This document shows positions 43,474 to 49,496 of a stretch of DNA of 49,496 bases, in pieces. The number at the start of each line of letters is the position of its first letter. The first letter of the stretch is position 1. Location: assembly GCF_002095485.1 (NCBI RefSeq), contig NZ_MLFS01000035.1, positions 1 to 49,496 of the forward strand, read 5' to 3'. The DNA is from Pantoea wallisii. Lineage in GTDB: Bacteria; Pseudomonadota; Gammaproteobacteria; Enterobacterales; Enterobacteriaceae. The position numbers and the translations under genes were made by a program. The notes under the pieces were generated by a model. That model was not told where the DNA came from and searched no databases. It saw only the letters and a program-made list of their open reading frames with translations.

Positions 43474-43725
43474 ATGTCTCAGGACCGTAATCTTGCCACA
43501 ACCGCTGATGCGATTCGCTGCCACTTCAAACAGGCAGCGCTGCCTTCACAGCAGGAGACGCTGGGCCAGCTGGTGGTTGAAATTCTGCTGGAAGGCCGGT
43601 TACTGAATCGTAAATCGTTATGTACGAAACTGATTTTTCGCCTTGAACAGGCGCAAAGTCCTCAAGAGAAATTGCACTATCAGCAATTAGTTGGACTATT
43701 GTTTACCTGCGATAAGGAATCTTAA
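43474..43725 (+). CDS. ycgZ: YcgZ-like two-component connector protein
   Basis: An 83-residue protein that closely follows E. coli YcgZ: AIRCHFKQAALPSQQETLGQ, VEILLEGRLLNRKSLCTKL and YQQLVGLLF match its core. In E. coli, YcgZ is encoded in the ycgZ-ymgA-ariR(ymgB)-ymgC operon, controlled by the BluR/BluF blue-light and cold system, and acts through the Rcs phosphorelay to alter biofilm and acid-resistance genes. I use the ATG at 43474, with GGAGAACGGAG upstream. Here ymgA, ariR and bluR/bluF are not next to it; instead an unrelated 96-residue gene follows 26 bases later. Regulation was not traceable from the sequence. Confidence 0.82.
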   Translation: MSQDRNLATTADAIRCHFKQAALPSQQETLGQLVVEILLEGRLLNRKSLCTKLIFRLEQAQSPQEKLHYQQLVGLLFTCDKES

Positions 43726-43751
43726 GCGTACCGCCGCAATCGAGAGTTTAT

Positions 43752-44042
43752 ATGTACCGAAGTGAAGAAGAACGGCTGACCGACATCGTTATGGGAGACG
43801 CCGTACTGCAATTATTAAAACAGGCTGGTCCGGTAACGACTGCCGCCCTGCTCGATAAACTGCACGCGCTGGCCGGGCAGGAGACGAACCCTGCACGACA
43901 ACGTGCATTTCATCGCGCCATTGCCGAAGTGCAAAATAATCAGGACGCGTCAGCCGGAAACAGTGTGGCTCTTAAAGATACGAACAATGTCACTCATATT
44001 TTCCGCAACCGGGATGGCTCGGGTAAAACCACTAAACATTAG
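43752..44042 (+). CDS. Small hypothetical protein co-transcribed with ycgZ
   Basis: A 96-residue protein I do not recognise. The N-terminal two-thirds (residues about 5-62) is predicted helical and reads like a small winged-helix or connector-type domain (DAVLQLLKQAGPVTTAALLDKLHALAGQ). The C-terminal 35 residues are polar, ending RDGSGKTTKH. No signal peptide or membrane segment. The ATG at 43752 has GAGAG upstream and lies 26 bases after the ycgZ-like stop, so the two probably share a transcript. It may be a connector-type partner like YmgA/AriR, but the sequence does not resemble AriR. Its end overlaps the convergent HxlR gene by four bases. Confidence 0.6.
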   Translation: MYRSEEERLTDIVMGDAVLQLLKQAGPVTTAALLDKLHALAGQETNPARQRAFHRAIAEVQNNQDASAGNSVALKDTNNVTHIFRNRDGSGKTTKH

Positions 44043-44452
44043 CCTCCACTCTCCGCATCAAAACGCTGCCGGGCATGGCGAATCTCATGCATGTTGCTTA
44101 AAATCCACTCCCACATAGGCAACATATTATGTAGCACGCCTGCGCCCAAGGGCATCAGGCGATATTCGACGTGGGGATGTGGATATTTCTGGTTAAAGTC
44201 ATGCCGGCTAATTAATCCATCCCGTTCCAGCTGGCGCAGCGTACGTGTCAGCATCCGCTGTGTGATGCCCGCTAAAGCGCGTTTTAACGCTGCGTGACGC
44301 AACGCTCCCTGTGTTCCTAACGTATAGATGACGGCCAGCGACCAGCGGTTGCCGGTATGGGCCAGGACTTCTCTTTTGAGTCCATCATCTTCGTCACTTA
44401 ATGCGTGACAGATCTGCGCAAATTTTATCTTTTCAGCTTCGCTAATCGTCAT
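44039..44452 (-). CDS. HxlR-family transcriptional regulator
   Basis: A 137-residue single-domain winged-helix regulator: NRWSLAVIYTLGTQGALRHAALKRALAGITQRMLTRTLRQLERDGLISR is the standard HxlR core, followed by the wing PHVEYRLMPLGAGV. HxlR proteins often respond to aldehydes, quinones or oxidants and control a divergent oxidoreductase. That fits here: the NmrA-type reductase starts 85 bases away in the other direction. I use the ATG at 44452 with GGGA eight bases upstream; 44470 is an alternative. The 3' end overlaps the small hypothetical gene by four bases on the opposite strand. Confidence 0.85.
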   Translation of the reverse strand: MTISEAEKIKFAQICHALSDEDDGLKREVLAHTGNRWSLAVIYTLGTQGALRHAALKRALAGITQRMLTRTLRQLERDGLISRHDFNQKYPHPHVEYRLMPLGAGVLHNMLPMWEWILSNMHEIRHARQRFDAESGG

Positions 44453-44536
44453 GTTATGTCCCGGTATCATCAGTGTGCCTGATTGTTATGTAGCGTGCGG
44501 GCTGACAGCATAGCCCTCAGTTAATAGGGAGGCGCT

Positions 44537-45445
44537 ATGAATACCGCAATACATTCTCAATCACAAAATATTCTTATTCTGGGGGCGGGCGAGCTGGGAC
44601 TCGCTGTGCTGCAGGGCTTTCTCGCCCTGCGTGACAACGTCACACCGCTCACGCTCAGCGTATTGCTACGGGAAAAGCGTGCTGACGATCAGCGGCTGGC
44701 ACAATTCCATGCCTGGCAGGTGGAGGTCATCACCGCTGATTTTAGCCAGCACACCACGGATCAACTGGCGGCAAAGTTTGCCCGTTACGATGCGATCATA
44801 AACTGCAGTGGGTTTGTGGGCGGTAAAGGCACGCAGCTGAAAATCACTGAAGCCGTGATTAAAGCCGGCGTAAGACGCTATATTCCCTGGCAATTTGGTG
44901 TTGATTACGATCGGATTGGGATGGGTAGCGGTCAGCCAGTATGGGACGAGCAACTGGCGGTGCGACAGCGATTACGCCAGCAGCAGCACACGCAGTGGAT
45001 AATTATCTCAACCGGCCTGTTTATGAGTTATCTCTTTGATGCCGCTTTTGGTGTGGTCGACGCGGAAAAACGCTGCGTTAAAGCCCCGGGCAGTGCGGAT
45101 TATGCTGTCACCGTGACGACGCCGGAGGACATTGGTCGCCTGACGGCATTAATTTTCACCCACCGGCCCGCGATTAATGATCAGATCGTTAAGGTAGCGG
45201 GCGATACCCTGACGTACCGCCAGCTCGCGCAGTTGCTGGACTATCAGCTGGAGGTGATTACACAGGCGCAACTTCAGCATAACGCTGCTGAAAATCCTCA
45301 CGATGCCGCCGCCGCTTATCGCCTCTCTTTTGCCCGCCCTGACGGCGTGGCCTGGAGTAAAGCCCAGACCTTTAACGTCCGGCAAAACATTGCGGTTACC
45401 GATGTCCGTAAATGGTTAACCGCCCGTGACATCAGTGACGGATAG
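44537..45445 (+). CDS. NmrA/isoflavone-reductase-like NAD(P)-binding oxidoreductase
   Basis: A 302-residue atypical SDR of the NmrA/PCBER (aromatic alcohol or isoflavone reductase-like) group. The Rossmann loop is ILILGAGELGLAVLQG at about 11-26, DAIINCSGFVGG is the next conserved strand, and IKAGVRRYIPWQFGVDYDRIG is the family's central motif. The classical catalytic Tyr-x3-Lys is not apparent, usual in this group. The ATG at 44537 has AGGGAGGCG upstream. It is divergent from an HxlR regulator, probably its controller, and its end overlaps the convergent LacI-type gene by 14 bases. It may act as a reductase or as an NADP(H) redox sensor. Confidence 0.82.
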   Translation: MNTAIHSQSQNILILGAGELGLAVLQGFLALRDNVTPLTLSVLLREKRADDQRLAQFHAWQVEVITADFSQHTTDQLAAKFARYDAIINCSGFVGGKGTQLKITEAVIKAGVRRYIPWQFGVDYDRIGMGSGQPVWDEQLAVRQRLRQQQHTQWIIISTGLFMSYLFDAAFGVVDAEKRCVKAPGSADYAVTVTTPEDIGRLTALIFTHRPAINDQIVKVAGDTLTYRQLAQLLDYQLEVITQAQLQHNAAENPHDAAAAYRLSFARPDGVAWSKAQTFNVRQNIAVTDVRKWLTARDISDG

Positions 45446-46292
45446 CACAACCACACTGCGACATCTCACCCGGCACATGTTTACCCAGGTGGGAATGGCG
45501 TACCTGCAGTTCCCCCTGCTGCCAGGCGTTGCTGGTATCACTGCGCTGTTCAAGCAGGCGATTCAGCGCCTCGGTCACCAGCAGGTCACGGCGTTGTGCC
45601 CAGCTGGTGAGATGCCAGGTTGATGCACGCGCCTCGTCAATATCATCAACCCCGACCACAGCAACATGAGCGCCCTGGCCGAAGTCACGCACCGCCTGCA
45701 GCGCGCCCAGCGCCAGCACATCGCTGGCGCAGAACAACGCATTAATACGCTCCGCCGCCCGGGTTTTTCGTAGATAACCCATCACCGCCTGGTAAGCACG
45801 TTCACGATCGAATTCGCCCGCTGTCAGCTGTACCGTCAGCGCACTGTGCTGCTGCAGGCCGGCCTGATAACCGGCCAGATAGCGATCCGGTATGGCTGTT
45901 TCACGCGCCTGTAAAAAGCCGAAACGCTGATGTCCCTGAGCTAACAGCAGCGCGGCCATCTGCTGACCAACATCAAAGCCATCGGCAATCACTACGTCCG
46001 CGGCACGGCTGTCGCTGGGTGCGAGATGTACGCTGTGCACCTGCGGCAGAATGCCGGCAGCGATCTCCAGTTCATCATCGAACAAGGAGGTCAAAAACAG
46101 CAGTCCGGCCGGCGATAACGGCGCCACGCTGCGCAAGGCAGCCTGATAACTTTCGCGGGAGTTAACATTAAGCAATACGGCAGCCAGGCCGCGCGCATTA
46201 AGCTGGCGCGTCACCTCATTGAGCATGTTGACCGTATTGGGGTTGGTGAACTCATCGCTGATAATGGCGACCGGGTGAGAATGAACTGCCAT
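45432..46292 (-). CDS. LacI-type sensor domain protein lacking a DNA-binding domain
   Basis: A 286-residue protein that is essentially the periplasmic-binding-like effector domain of a LacI/GalR regulator: VAIISDEFTNPNTVNMLNEVTRQLNARGL at the start, then VVIADGFDVGQQMAALLLAQGHQRFGFL, INALFCASDVLALGALQAVRDFG and VAVVGVDDIDEARASTWHLTSW. The usual N-terminal helix-turn-helix (about 55 residues) is absent. The ATG at 46292 has GGAGAG seven bases upstream, so this short form looks like a genuine start. The upstream in-frame extension to 46457 has no helix-turn-helix character. There is no signal peptide, so it should be cytoplasmic. It could be a sugar-sensing partner or dominant-negative regulator, or a decayed LacI gene. 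Confidence 0.78.
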   Translation of the reverse strand: MAVHSHPVAIISDEFTNPNTVNMLNEVTRQLNARGLAAVLLNVNSRESYQAALRSVAPLSPAGLLFLTSLFDDELEIAAGILPQVHSVHLAPSDSRAADVVIADGFDVGQQMAALLLAQGHQRFGFLQARETAIPDRYLAGYQAGLQQHSALTVQLTAGEFDRERAYQAVMGYLRKTRAAERINALFCASDVLALGALQAVRDFGQGAHVAVVGVDDIDEARASTWHLTSWAQRRDLLVTEALNRLLEQRSDTSNAWQQGELQVRHSHLGKHVPGEMSQCGCAIRH

Positions 46293-46501
46293 GTCTGACT
46301 CTCCTGCAACGTAACGTGCGGTAATTATAGGTAGGGTACGCAGTAAGAATTCTACGTTACCCGAATAATCCTCCATCGCCAATCGGCGACAGGCGCCGAC
46401 TGTCTGAAACCACGCTCCTGCAGAGTTGAGCACCCGGATTTGCGCCTCACCGCGCAATTTACGTTACACTGTCGCCACGTTTGTCCGGTACGGAAAATTT
46501 T

Positions 46502-47194
46502 ATGCGCATCACGCTTGATCACCCCGATCACCCTTTTATTCACCGCTTGCTTGGCGAGGAGATTGAGATAATCGAATCGCCCTCCGCGCAAGAGACCCGC
46601 CTGCAGCAGGCGCTGCAGACCGCGCGGCAGCAGAAAAACCATGAAACGGAACTTGAGGGTAAGCGCAATGCGCTCTATCTGATCCTGTTTGTGTTCCTGT
46701 ACGCCGCGCTGGGCGCTTCGCTGACGCTGGATCTCAGCGCTATTGCTCAGGCTTCCAGCCACAAAAGCATCGCGTATGCCCTGGAGGCGGTACCCGTGCT
46801 GATCGCTTTCTCCGGTCTGTTCCTGTCGCTGCTGTTTCTGTTCGCTACGCGTAGCAGCGCGCGCCGTCTGCGCAGCTGGGATCAAAGCATTTTGCTACTG
46901 GAAAAGTACACCGGCGGCAATCTGAGCAGGCAGATTAATGAGATGGGCGCGCGTACCACGCACTATTCGCAATCAGCGATCTCGGTAGCCCTGGCGCTGT
47001 TCATCTGCGTGACATGGGTTGTGATGTATAACTTTTTTACCTTCACCACCAGCGGCGTCATCGGCAGCGTGATTTCACTGTTTATCACCACCATGACCTA
47101 CGTCATTCTCGATATTCAGCTGCTGAAATCCGATCAATCCATTGCGGTTGATGAGCCGCTGATCCCGGCGGATGAGGAGAAAAAGCTGCCTTAA
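46502..47194 (+). CDS. Membrane protein of unknown function with four predicted helices
   Basis: A 230-residue inner-membrane protein I do not recognise. An N-terminal cytoplasmic, partly coiled-coil-prone stretch (residues about 20-50, rich in Q, E, R) leads to hydrophobic segments at about 55-75, 90-112, 155-178 and 182-205. An acidic tail follows (DEPLIPADEEKK). I use the ATG at 46502; a TTG frame from 46481 adds seven residues. The loop between helices 2 and 3 (SSARRLRSWDQSILLLEKYTGGNLSRQINEMGA) is basic and should be cytoplasmic. It is divergent from the LacI-type sensor gene, with about 210 bases between. A terminator follows. Confidence 0.7.
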   Translation: MRITLDHPDHPFIHRLLGEEIEIIESPSAQETRLQQALQTARQQKNHETELEGKRNALYLILFVFLYAALGASLTLDLSAIAQASSHKSIAYALEAVPVLIAFSGLFLSLLFLFATRSSARRLRSWDQSILLLEKYTGGNLSRQINEMGARTTHYSQSAISVALALFICVTWVVMYNFFTFTTSGVIGSVISLFITTMTYVILDIQLLKSDQSIAVDEPLIPADEEKKLP

Positions 47195-47204
47195 AGCTGG
47201 CGTC

Positions 47205-47242
47205 CTCTGCCCTTCTCCTTTACGGAAAAGGGCAGAGAGATT
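47205..47242. terminator. Terminator after the membrane-protein gene
   Basis: CTCTGCCCTT (47205-47214) pairs with AAGGGCAGAG (47228-47237), followed by AGATTTTA. It lies between convergent stops at 47194 and 47243. Confidence 0.72.
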
Positions 47243-48013
47243 TTATGGGTAGACTTTGAAAGTGAAGTATTTCTTCGCCAGTTTGTCGTAAGTGCCGTTT
47301 TTGTGTAGTTCAGCCAGCGCACTGTTTATCAGGGTTAAATTTGCCTCATCGCCTTTACGCAAACCAATGCCGACACCGTTGCCGAGCAGCTCTTTATCAT
47401 CGAGCGTCGCTTTATTCACGTAGCCTTTACCCTCCGGCGTGCCGAGAAAACCCTGCTCAGCCGATACGGCATTCGCCAGGCTGGCATCCAGGCGACCCGC
47501 GACGAGATCCGGGTAGATCTCCATCTGATTAGGATAGGAGACGATGTTCACGCCCTGCGGTGCCCATTTCGATTTAGCATAGGTCTCCTGGATAGTGCCC
47601 TGCGCAACGCCAATATTTTTACCGCGCAGCGTACTGATATCTTCCGTTAAGGTACTGTTGGCAGGCGTTAATAGCGCACTCGGTGTCACATAGAGCATAT
47701 TGGAGAAAGCAACCTGCTGGCGGCGCTTTTCGGTCATCGACATGGCTGAAAGGATCGCATCAAATTTTTTTGCCTGCAGCGCCGGAATACTGCCGTCAAA
47801 CCCAATCTGTACCCACTGGCATTTCACTTTGGCCTGTGCGCAGATGGCGTTGCCAAGCTCAATATCAAAGCCCTGCAGCGAACCGTCGCTGGCTTTGGAT
47901 TCAAACGGCGGAAACGTCGGATCAACACCGAATCGTAGCGTTTGCTGTGCGGCAGTGAGCTGGCTAAAAGCACCCAGCGAAAGCAGCAGCGCAAGGGACA
48001 ACGTTCTCTTCAT
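47243..48013 (-). CDS. Periplasmic polar amino-acid binding protein (ArgT/HisJ-like)
   Basis: A 256-residue family-3 solute-binding protein with a Sec signal peptide (MKRTLSLALLLSLGAFSQLTAA|QQT). The ATG at 48013 has GGAGAG upstream; a frame from 48037 is less likely. The ArgT/HisJ pattern is clear: TLRFGVDPTFPPFESKASDGSLQGFDIELGNAIC at the start, the substrate-loop FDAILSAMSMTEKRRQQVAFS, and the hinge strand GVAQGTIQETYAK. Such proteins bind lysine/arginine/ornithine or histidine for an ABC importer. No permease or ATPase follows it here; it is a lone gene that presumably works with a transporter encoded elsewhere. Which amino acid it binds is not determined. Confidence 0.87.
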   Translation of the reverse strand: MKRTLSLALLLSLGAFSQLTAAQQTLRFGVDPTFPPFESKASDGSLQGFDIELGNAICAQAKVKCQWVQIGFDGSIPALQAKKFDAILSAMSMTEKRRQQVAFSNMLYVTPSALLTPANSTLTEDISTLRGKNIGVAQGTIQETYAKSKWAPQGVNIVSYPNQMEIYPDLVAGRLDASLANAVSAEQGFLGTPEGKGYVNKATLDDKELLGNGVGIGLRKGDEANLTLINSALAELHKNGTYDKLAKKYFTFKVYP

Positions 48014-48263
48014 TATTCTCTCCGGAGGGTCGCTCAATCACAGGTAAGTGAGTGTAATACCATGCCATACCCGCGGCGGCTACCTAAAATGCGCGCCGCC
48101 ACAGAGTGATTTCTTATGTTAGTGAGTAAGTTAGTCCGGTTTCATCTCCCGCAGCAGAGACTTTGCCGGTGCGTCATCACTTTGTCATAACTTTCTCACA
48201 GCGCTGTCAGCCGCTTTTCGTTATGCTGGCTATCCTCGGCCGTCATGCCCAATGGAGTAGCAT

Positions 48264-48938
48264 ATGAAGATTCTGGTGATAGAAGATGAAGCCAAAGCGC
48301 GTGATTACATGCGTAAAGGATTAACGGAAGCCGGATTTATCGTGGATGTGGCAGAGAACGGTCAGGATGGCCTGTTTTACGCGCAGGAGCACCATTACGA
48401 TCTGATTCTGCTGGATGTGATGATGCCCGGCATTAACGGCTGGGAGGTGATGGCGCAGCTGGATCGGCAGATCAATACCCCGGTGATCTTCCTTACCGCG
48501 AAAGGGACGCTGGAAGATCGCATCAAAGGCCTTGAGCTGGGCGCGGATGATTACCTGGTAAAGCCCTTCTCGTTTGCCGAGCTGCTGGCGCGCGTACGCA
48601 CCCAGCTGCGACGCGGCACGCAGCAAAAGCTGCCGGAGCTGCTGACGCTGGCCGATCTGCATCTCGACATCCCGAAACGTCGCGTTGAACGTGCCGGACA
48701 GCGCATCGATCTCACGAATAAGGAGTTCAACCTGCTGCATCTGTTTATGCTGCATCCGGGTGAGGTATTAACGCGCACCGTGATTGCCTCACGCGTGTGG
48801 GACATGAACTTCGATAGCGACACCAACGTGGTGGATGTTGCCGTGAAGCGTTTGCGGCAGAAGATTGATGGCCCTTTCATGGCGCCGCTGATCCATACCG
48901 TGCACGGTGTCGGCTACCGCTGCGAAGCTGAAACATGA
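48264..48938 (+). CDS. OmpR-family response regulator (CusR/HprR-like)
   Basis: A 224-residue response regulator. The receiver domain has the acidic pair E7-D8, phospho-acceptor D51 in [11 protein letters not shown]78 and K100 in DYLVKPFSF. The C-terminal winged helix (residues about 130-222) ends with the OmpR-type recognition part [33 protein letters not shown]. The sequence is closest in feel to CusR, CopR or HprR (YedW), regulators of copper or oxidative stress. The ATG is at 48264, about 10 bases after a weak GGAG. It overlaps the sensor kinase by four bases (ATGA). A copper or peroxide resistance operon would normally be nearby, but none is in the window. Confidence 0.88.
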   Translation: MKILVIEDEAKARDYMRKGLTEAGFIVDVAENGQDGLFYAQEHHYDLILLDVMMPGINGWEVMAQLDRQINTPVIFLTAKGTLEDRIKGLELGADDYLVKPFSFAELLARVRTQLRRGTQQKLPELLTLADLHLDIPKRRVERAGQRIDLTNKEFNLLHLFMLHPGEVLTRTVIASRVWDMNFDSDTNVVDVAVKRLRQKIDGPFMAPLIHTVHGVGYRCEAET

Positions 48939-49496
48939 AATCGCGCACGCTGGCTACGCGATTATCGCTGGCGCTCAGCGCCACGGTCGTGCTCATTTTC
49001 TCCCTGAGCGGCATGGCGCTCTACCACTCGCTGGCGAAACAGATCGGCGTGCGTGACGATGCTGCCCTGCTGACGCGCATTGACCAGATCCGCACGCTGC
49101 TGCGCGATGAAGATGCCGTGACACTGATCCAGCAGAAACCCCGTCTGTTCGCCAATATGCTTGGCAATACCGAATCCCTGCTGGTACTGCGCTTTCCTGG
49201 CCAGCCGCCGCTGATTGTGGTCAATCCTGGCGCCCGGCCGGTGCCGGCTATCGAGCCGGTGGCCGCCGATCAACCGCTCAGCCTGAATTCGGTGCATCAT
49301 CAACTGGCCGCCGACGGCACGCCGTTTATCTCTGCGGCCGCGCTGACGCCCACCCGTGACGGCCATGGCGTAATTGAGATCATCACCGGCCGCCTGATGA
49401 GCGATCGCACCCAAACGCTCCGCAGTTACCGCGCGCAAATCATTATTGCTACCGCCCTGGCTGCGCTGCTGGTGGCGGCGATCAGCGTCTGGCTGG
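48935..49496 (+). CDS. Sensor histidine kinase, N-terminal part (window edge)
   Basis: Only the first 187 residues are inside the window. A membrane helix at about 8-30 ([21 protein letters not shown]) is followed by a periplasmic domain of about 135 residues and the start of a second membrane helix at about 168-187 ([18 protein letters not shown]). This layout matches CusS/HprS-type kinases that pair with CusR/HprR-like regulators. The HAMP, dimerisation and ATPase domains lie beyond the edge. The ATG overlaps the stop of the response regulator gene (ATGA), so the two are translated together. The periplasmic signal cannot be named from this part. Confidence 0.82.
   Translation, partial: MKSRTLATRLSLALSATVVLIFSLSGMALYHSLAKQIGVRDDAALLTRIDQIRTLLRDEDAVTLIQQKPRLFANMLGNTESLLVLRFPGQPPLIVVNPGARPVPAIEPVAADQPLSLNSVHHQLAADGTPFISAAALTPTRDGHGVIEIITGRLMSDRTQTLRSYRAQIIIATALAALLVAAISVWL

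Noticed and set aside
46293..46457. Upstream extension of the LacI-type gene that might encode the missing helix-turn-helix
   Set aside because: The translated extension has no LacI helix-turn-helix pattern, and a strong ribosome site sits at the internal ATG at 46292.
1..49496. CRISPR arrays, insertion sequences, tRNA/rRNA genes, phage genes and toxin-antitoxin pairs
   Set aside because: I looked for direct repeats, transposase or integrase motifs and RNA gene signatures and found none convincing.

Overview
The window reads as a gene-dense stretch of an enterobacterial genome, most likely Erwiniaceae (Pantoea or Erwinia type), and probably an accessory region or large plasmid. The taxonomic hints are close homologues of enterobacterial YddG, YcgZ, YdeP and an omptin protease, and a heavy load of transport, catabolic and regulator genes. 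No rRNA, tRNA, insertion sequence, CRISPR array or replication gene was seen. Placement on a plasmid is inference.

Region 1 (1-1636): the 5' part of a LysR regulator (cut by the window edge), divergent from a secreted metallo-beta-lactamase-fold protein. Region 2 (1716-13050): an iron-acquisition island. Six tightly coupled minus-strand genes encode an SbnG/AcsB-type citrate synthase, an ATP-grasp ligase, an NIS synthetase, an MFS exporter, a second NIS synthetase and a PLP decarboxylase. The last five are in the order of vibrioferrin pvsABCDE. A periplasmic siderophore-binding protein and a FecA-like TonB receptor follow, and Fur-box-like sites precede the biosynthetic operon and the receptor.

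Region 3 (13297-21310): a putative catabolic operon on the minus strand (DUF1185 protein, alpha/beta hydrolase, flavin reductase, LLM monooxygenase, aldehyde dehydrogenase, then an NCS1 permease). It resembles the Rut pyrimidine pathway in enzyme classes but not in exact membership. The hydrolase and the flavin reductase each carry an apparent single-base deletion. A GntR/FCD regulator and a DUF1330 protein are divergent from it, with a TGGTATACCA palindrome between. Region 4 (21347-26429): FAD oxidoreductase, GntR regulator, aldehyde dehydrogenase and DapA-like lyase/aldolase, with GTATAC-centred palindromes in three of the upstream regions. This looks like a small amine or amino/keto-acid catabolic regulon.

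Region 5 (26814-35764): YddG exporter, an MFS transporter, a MarR-GlxA regulator pair divergent from a UbiD decarboxylase of the Fdc1/HudA group, a second GlxA regulator divergent from an HD-domain protein, and a Tat-exported bicupin oxalate decarboxylase. Region 6 (36128-41832): a flavoprotein monooxygenase with a near-perfect Fur box, a YdeP-family molybdopterin oxidoreductase, and a divergent AraC/SDR pair. Region 7 (41889-49496): an omptin protease, a YcgZ-like connector with an unknown partner, an HxlR regulator, an NmrA-type reductase, a LacI-type sensor domain with no DNA-binding domain, a four-helix membrane protein, a polar amino-acid binding protein, and a CusR/HprR-type response regulator with its kinase running off the edge.

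All assignments are from reading the sequence; no database search was run.
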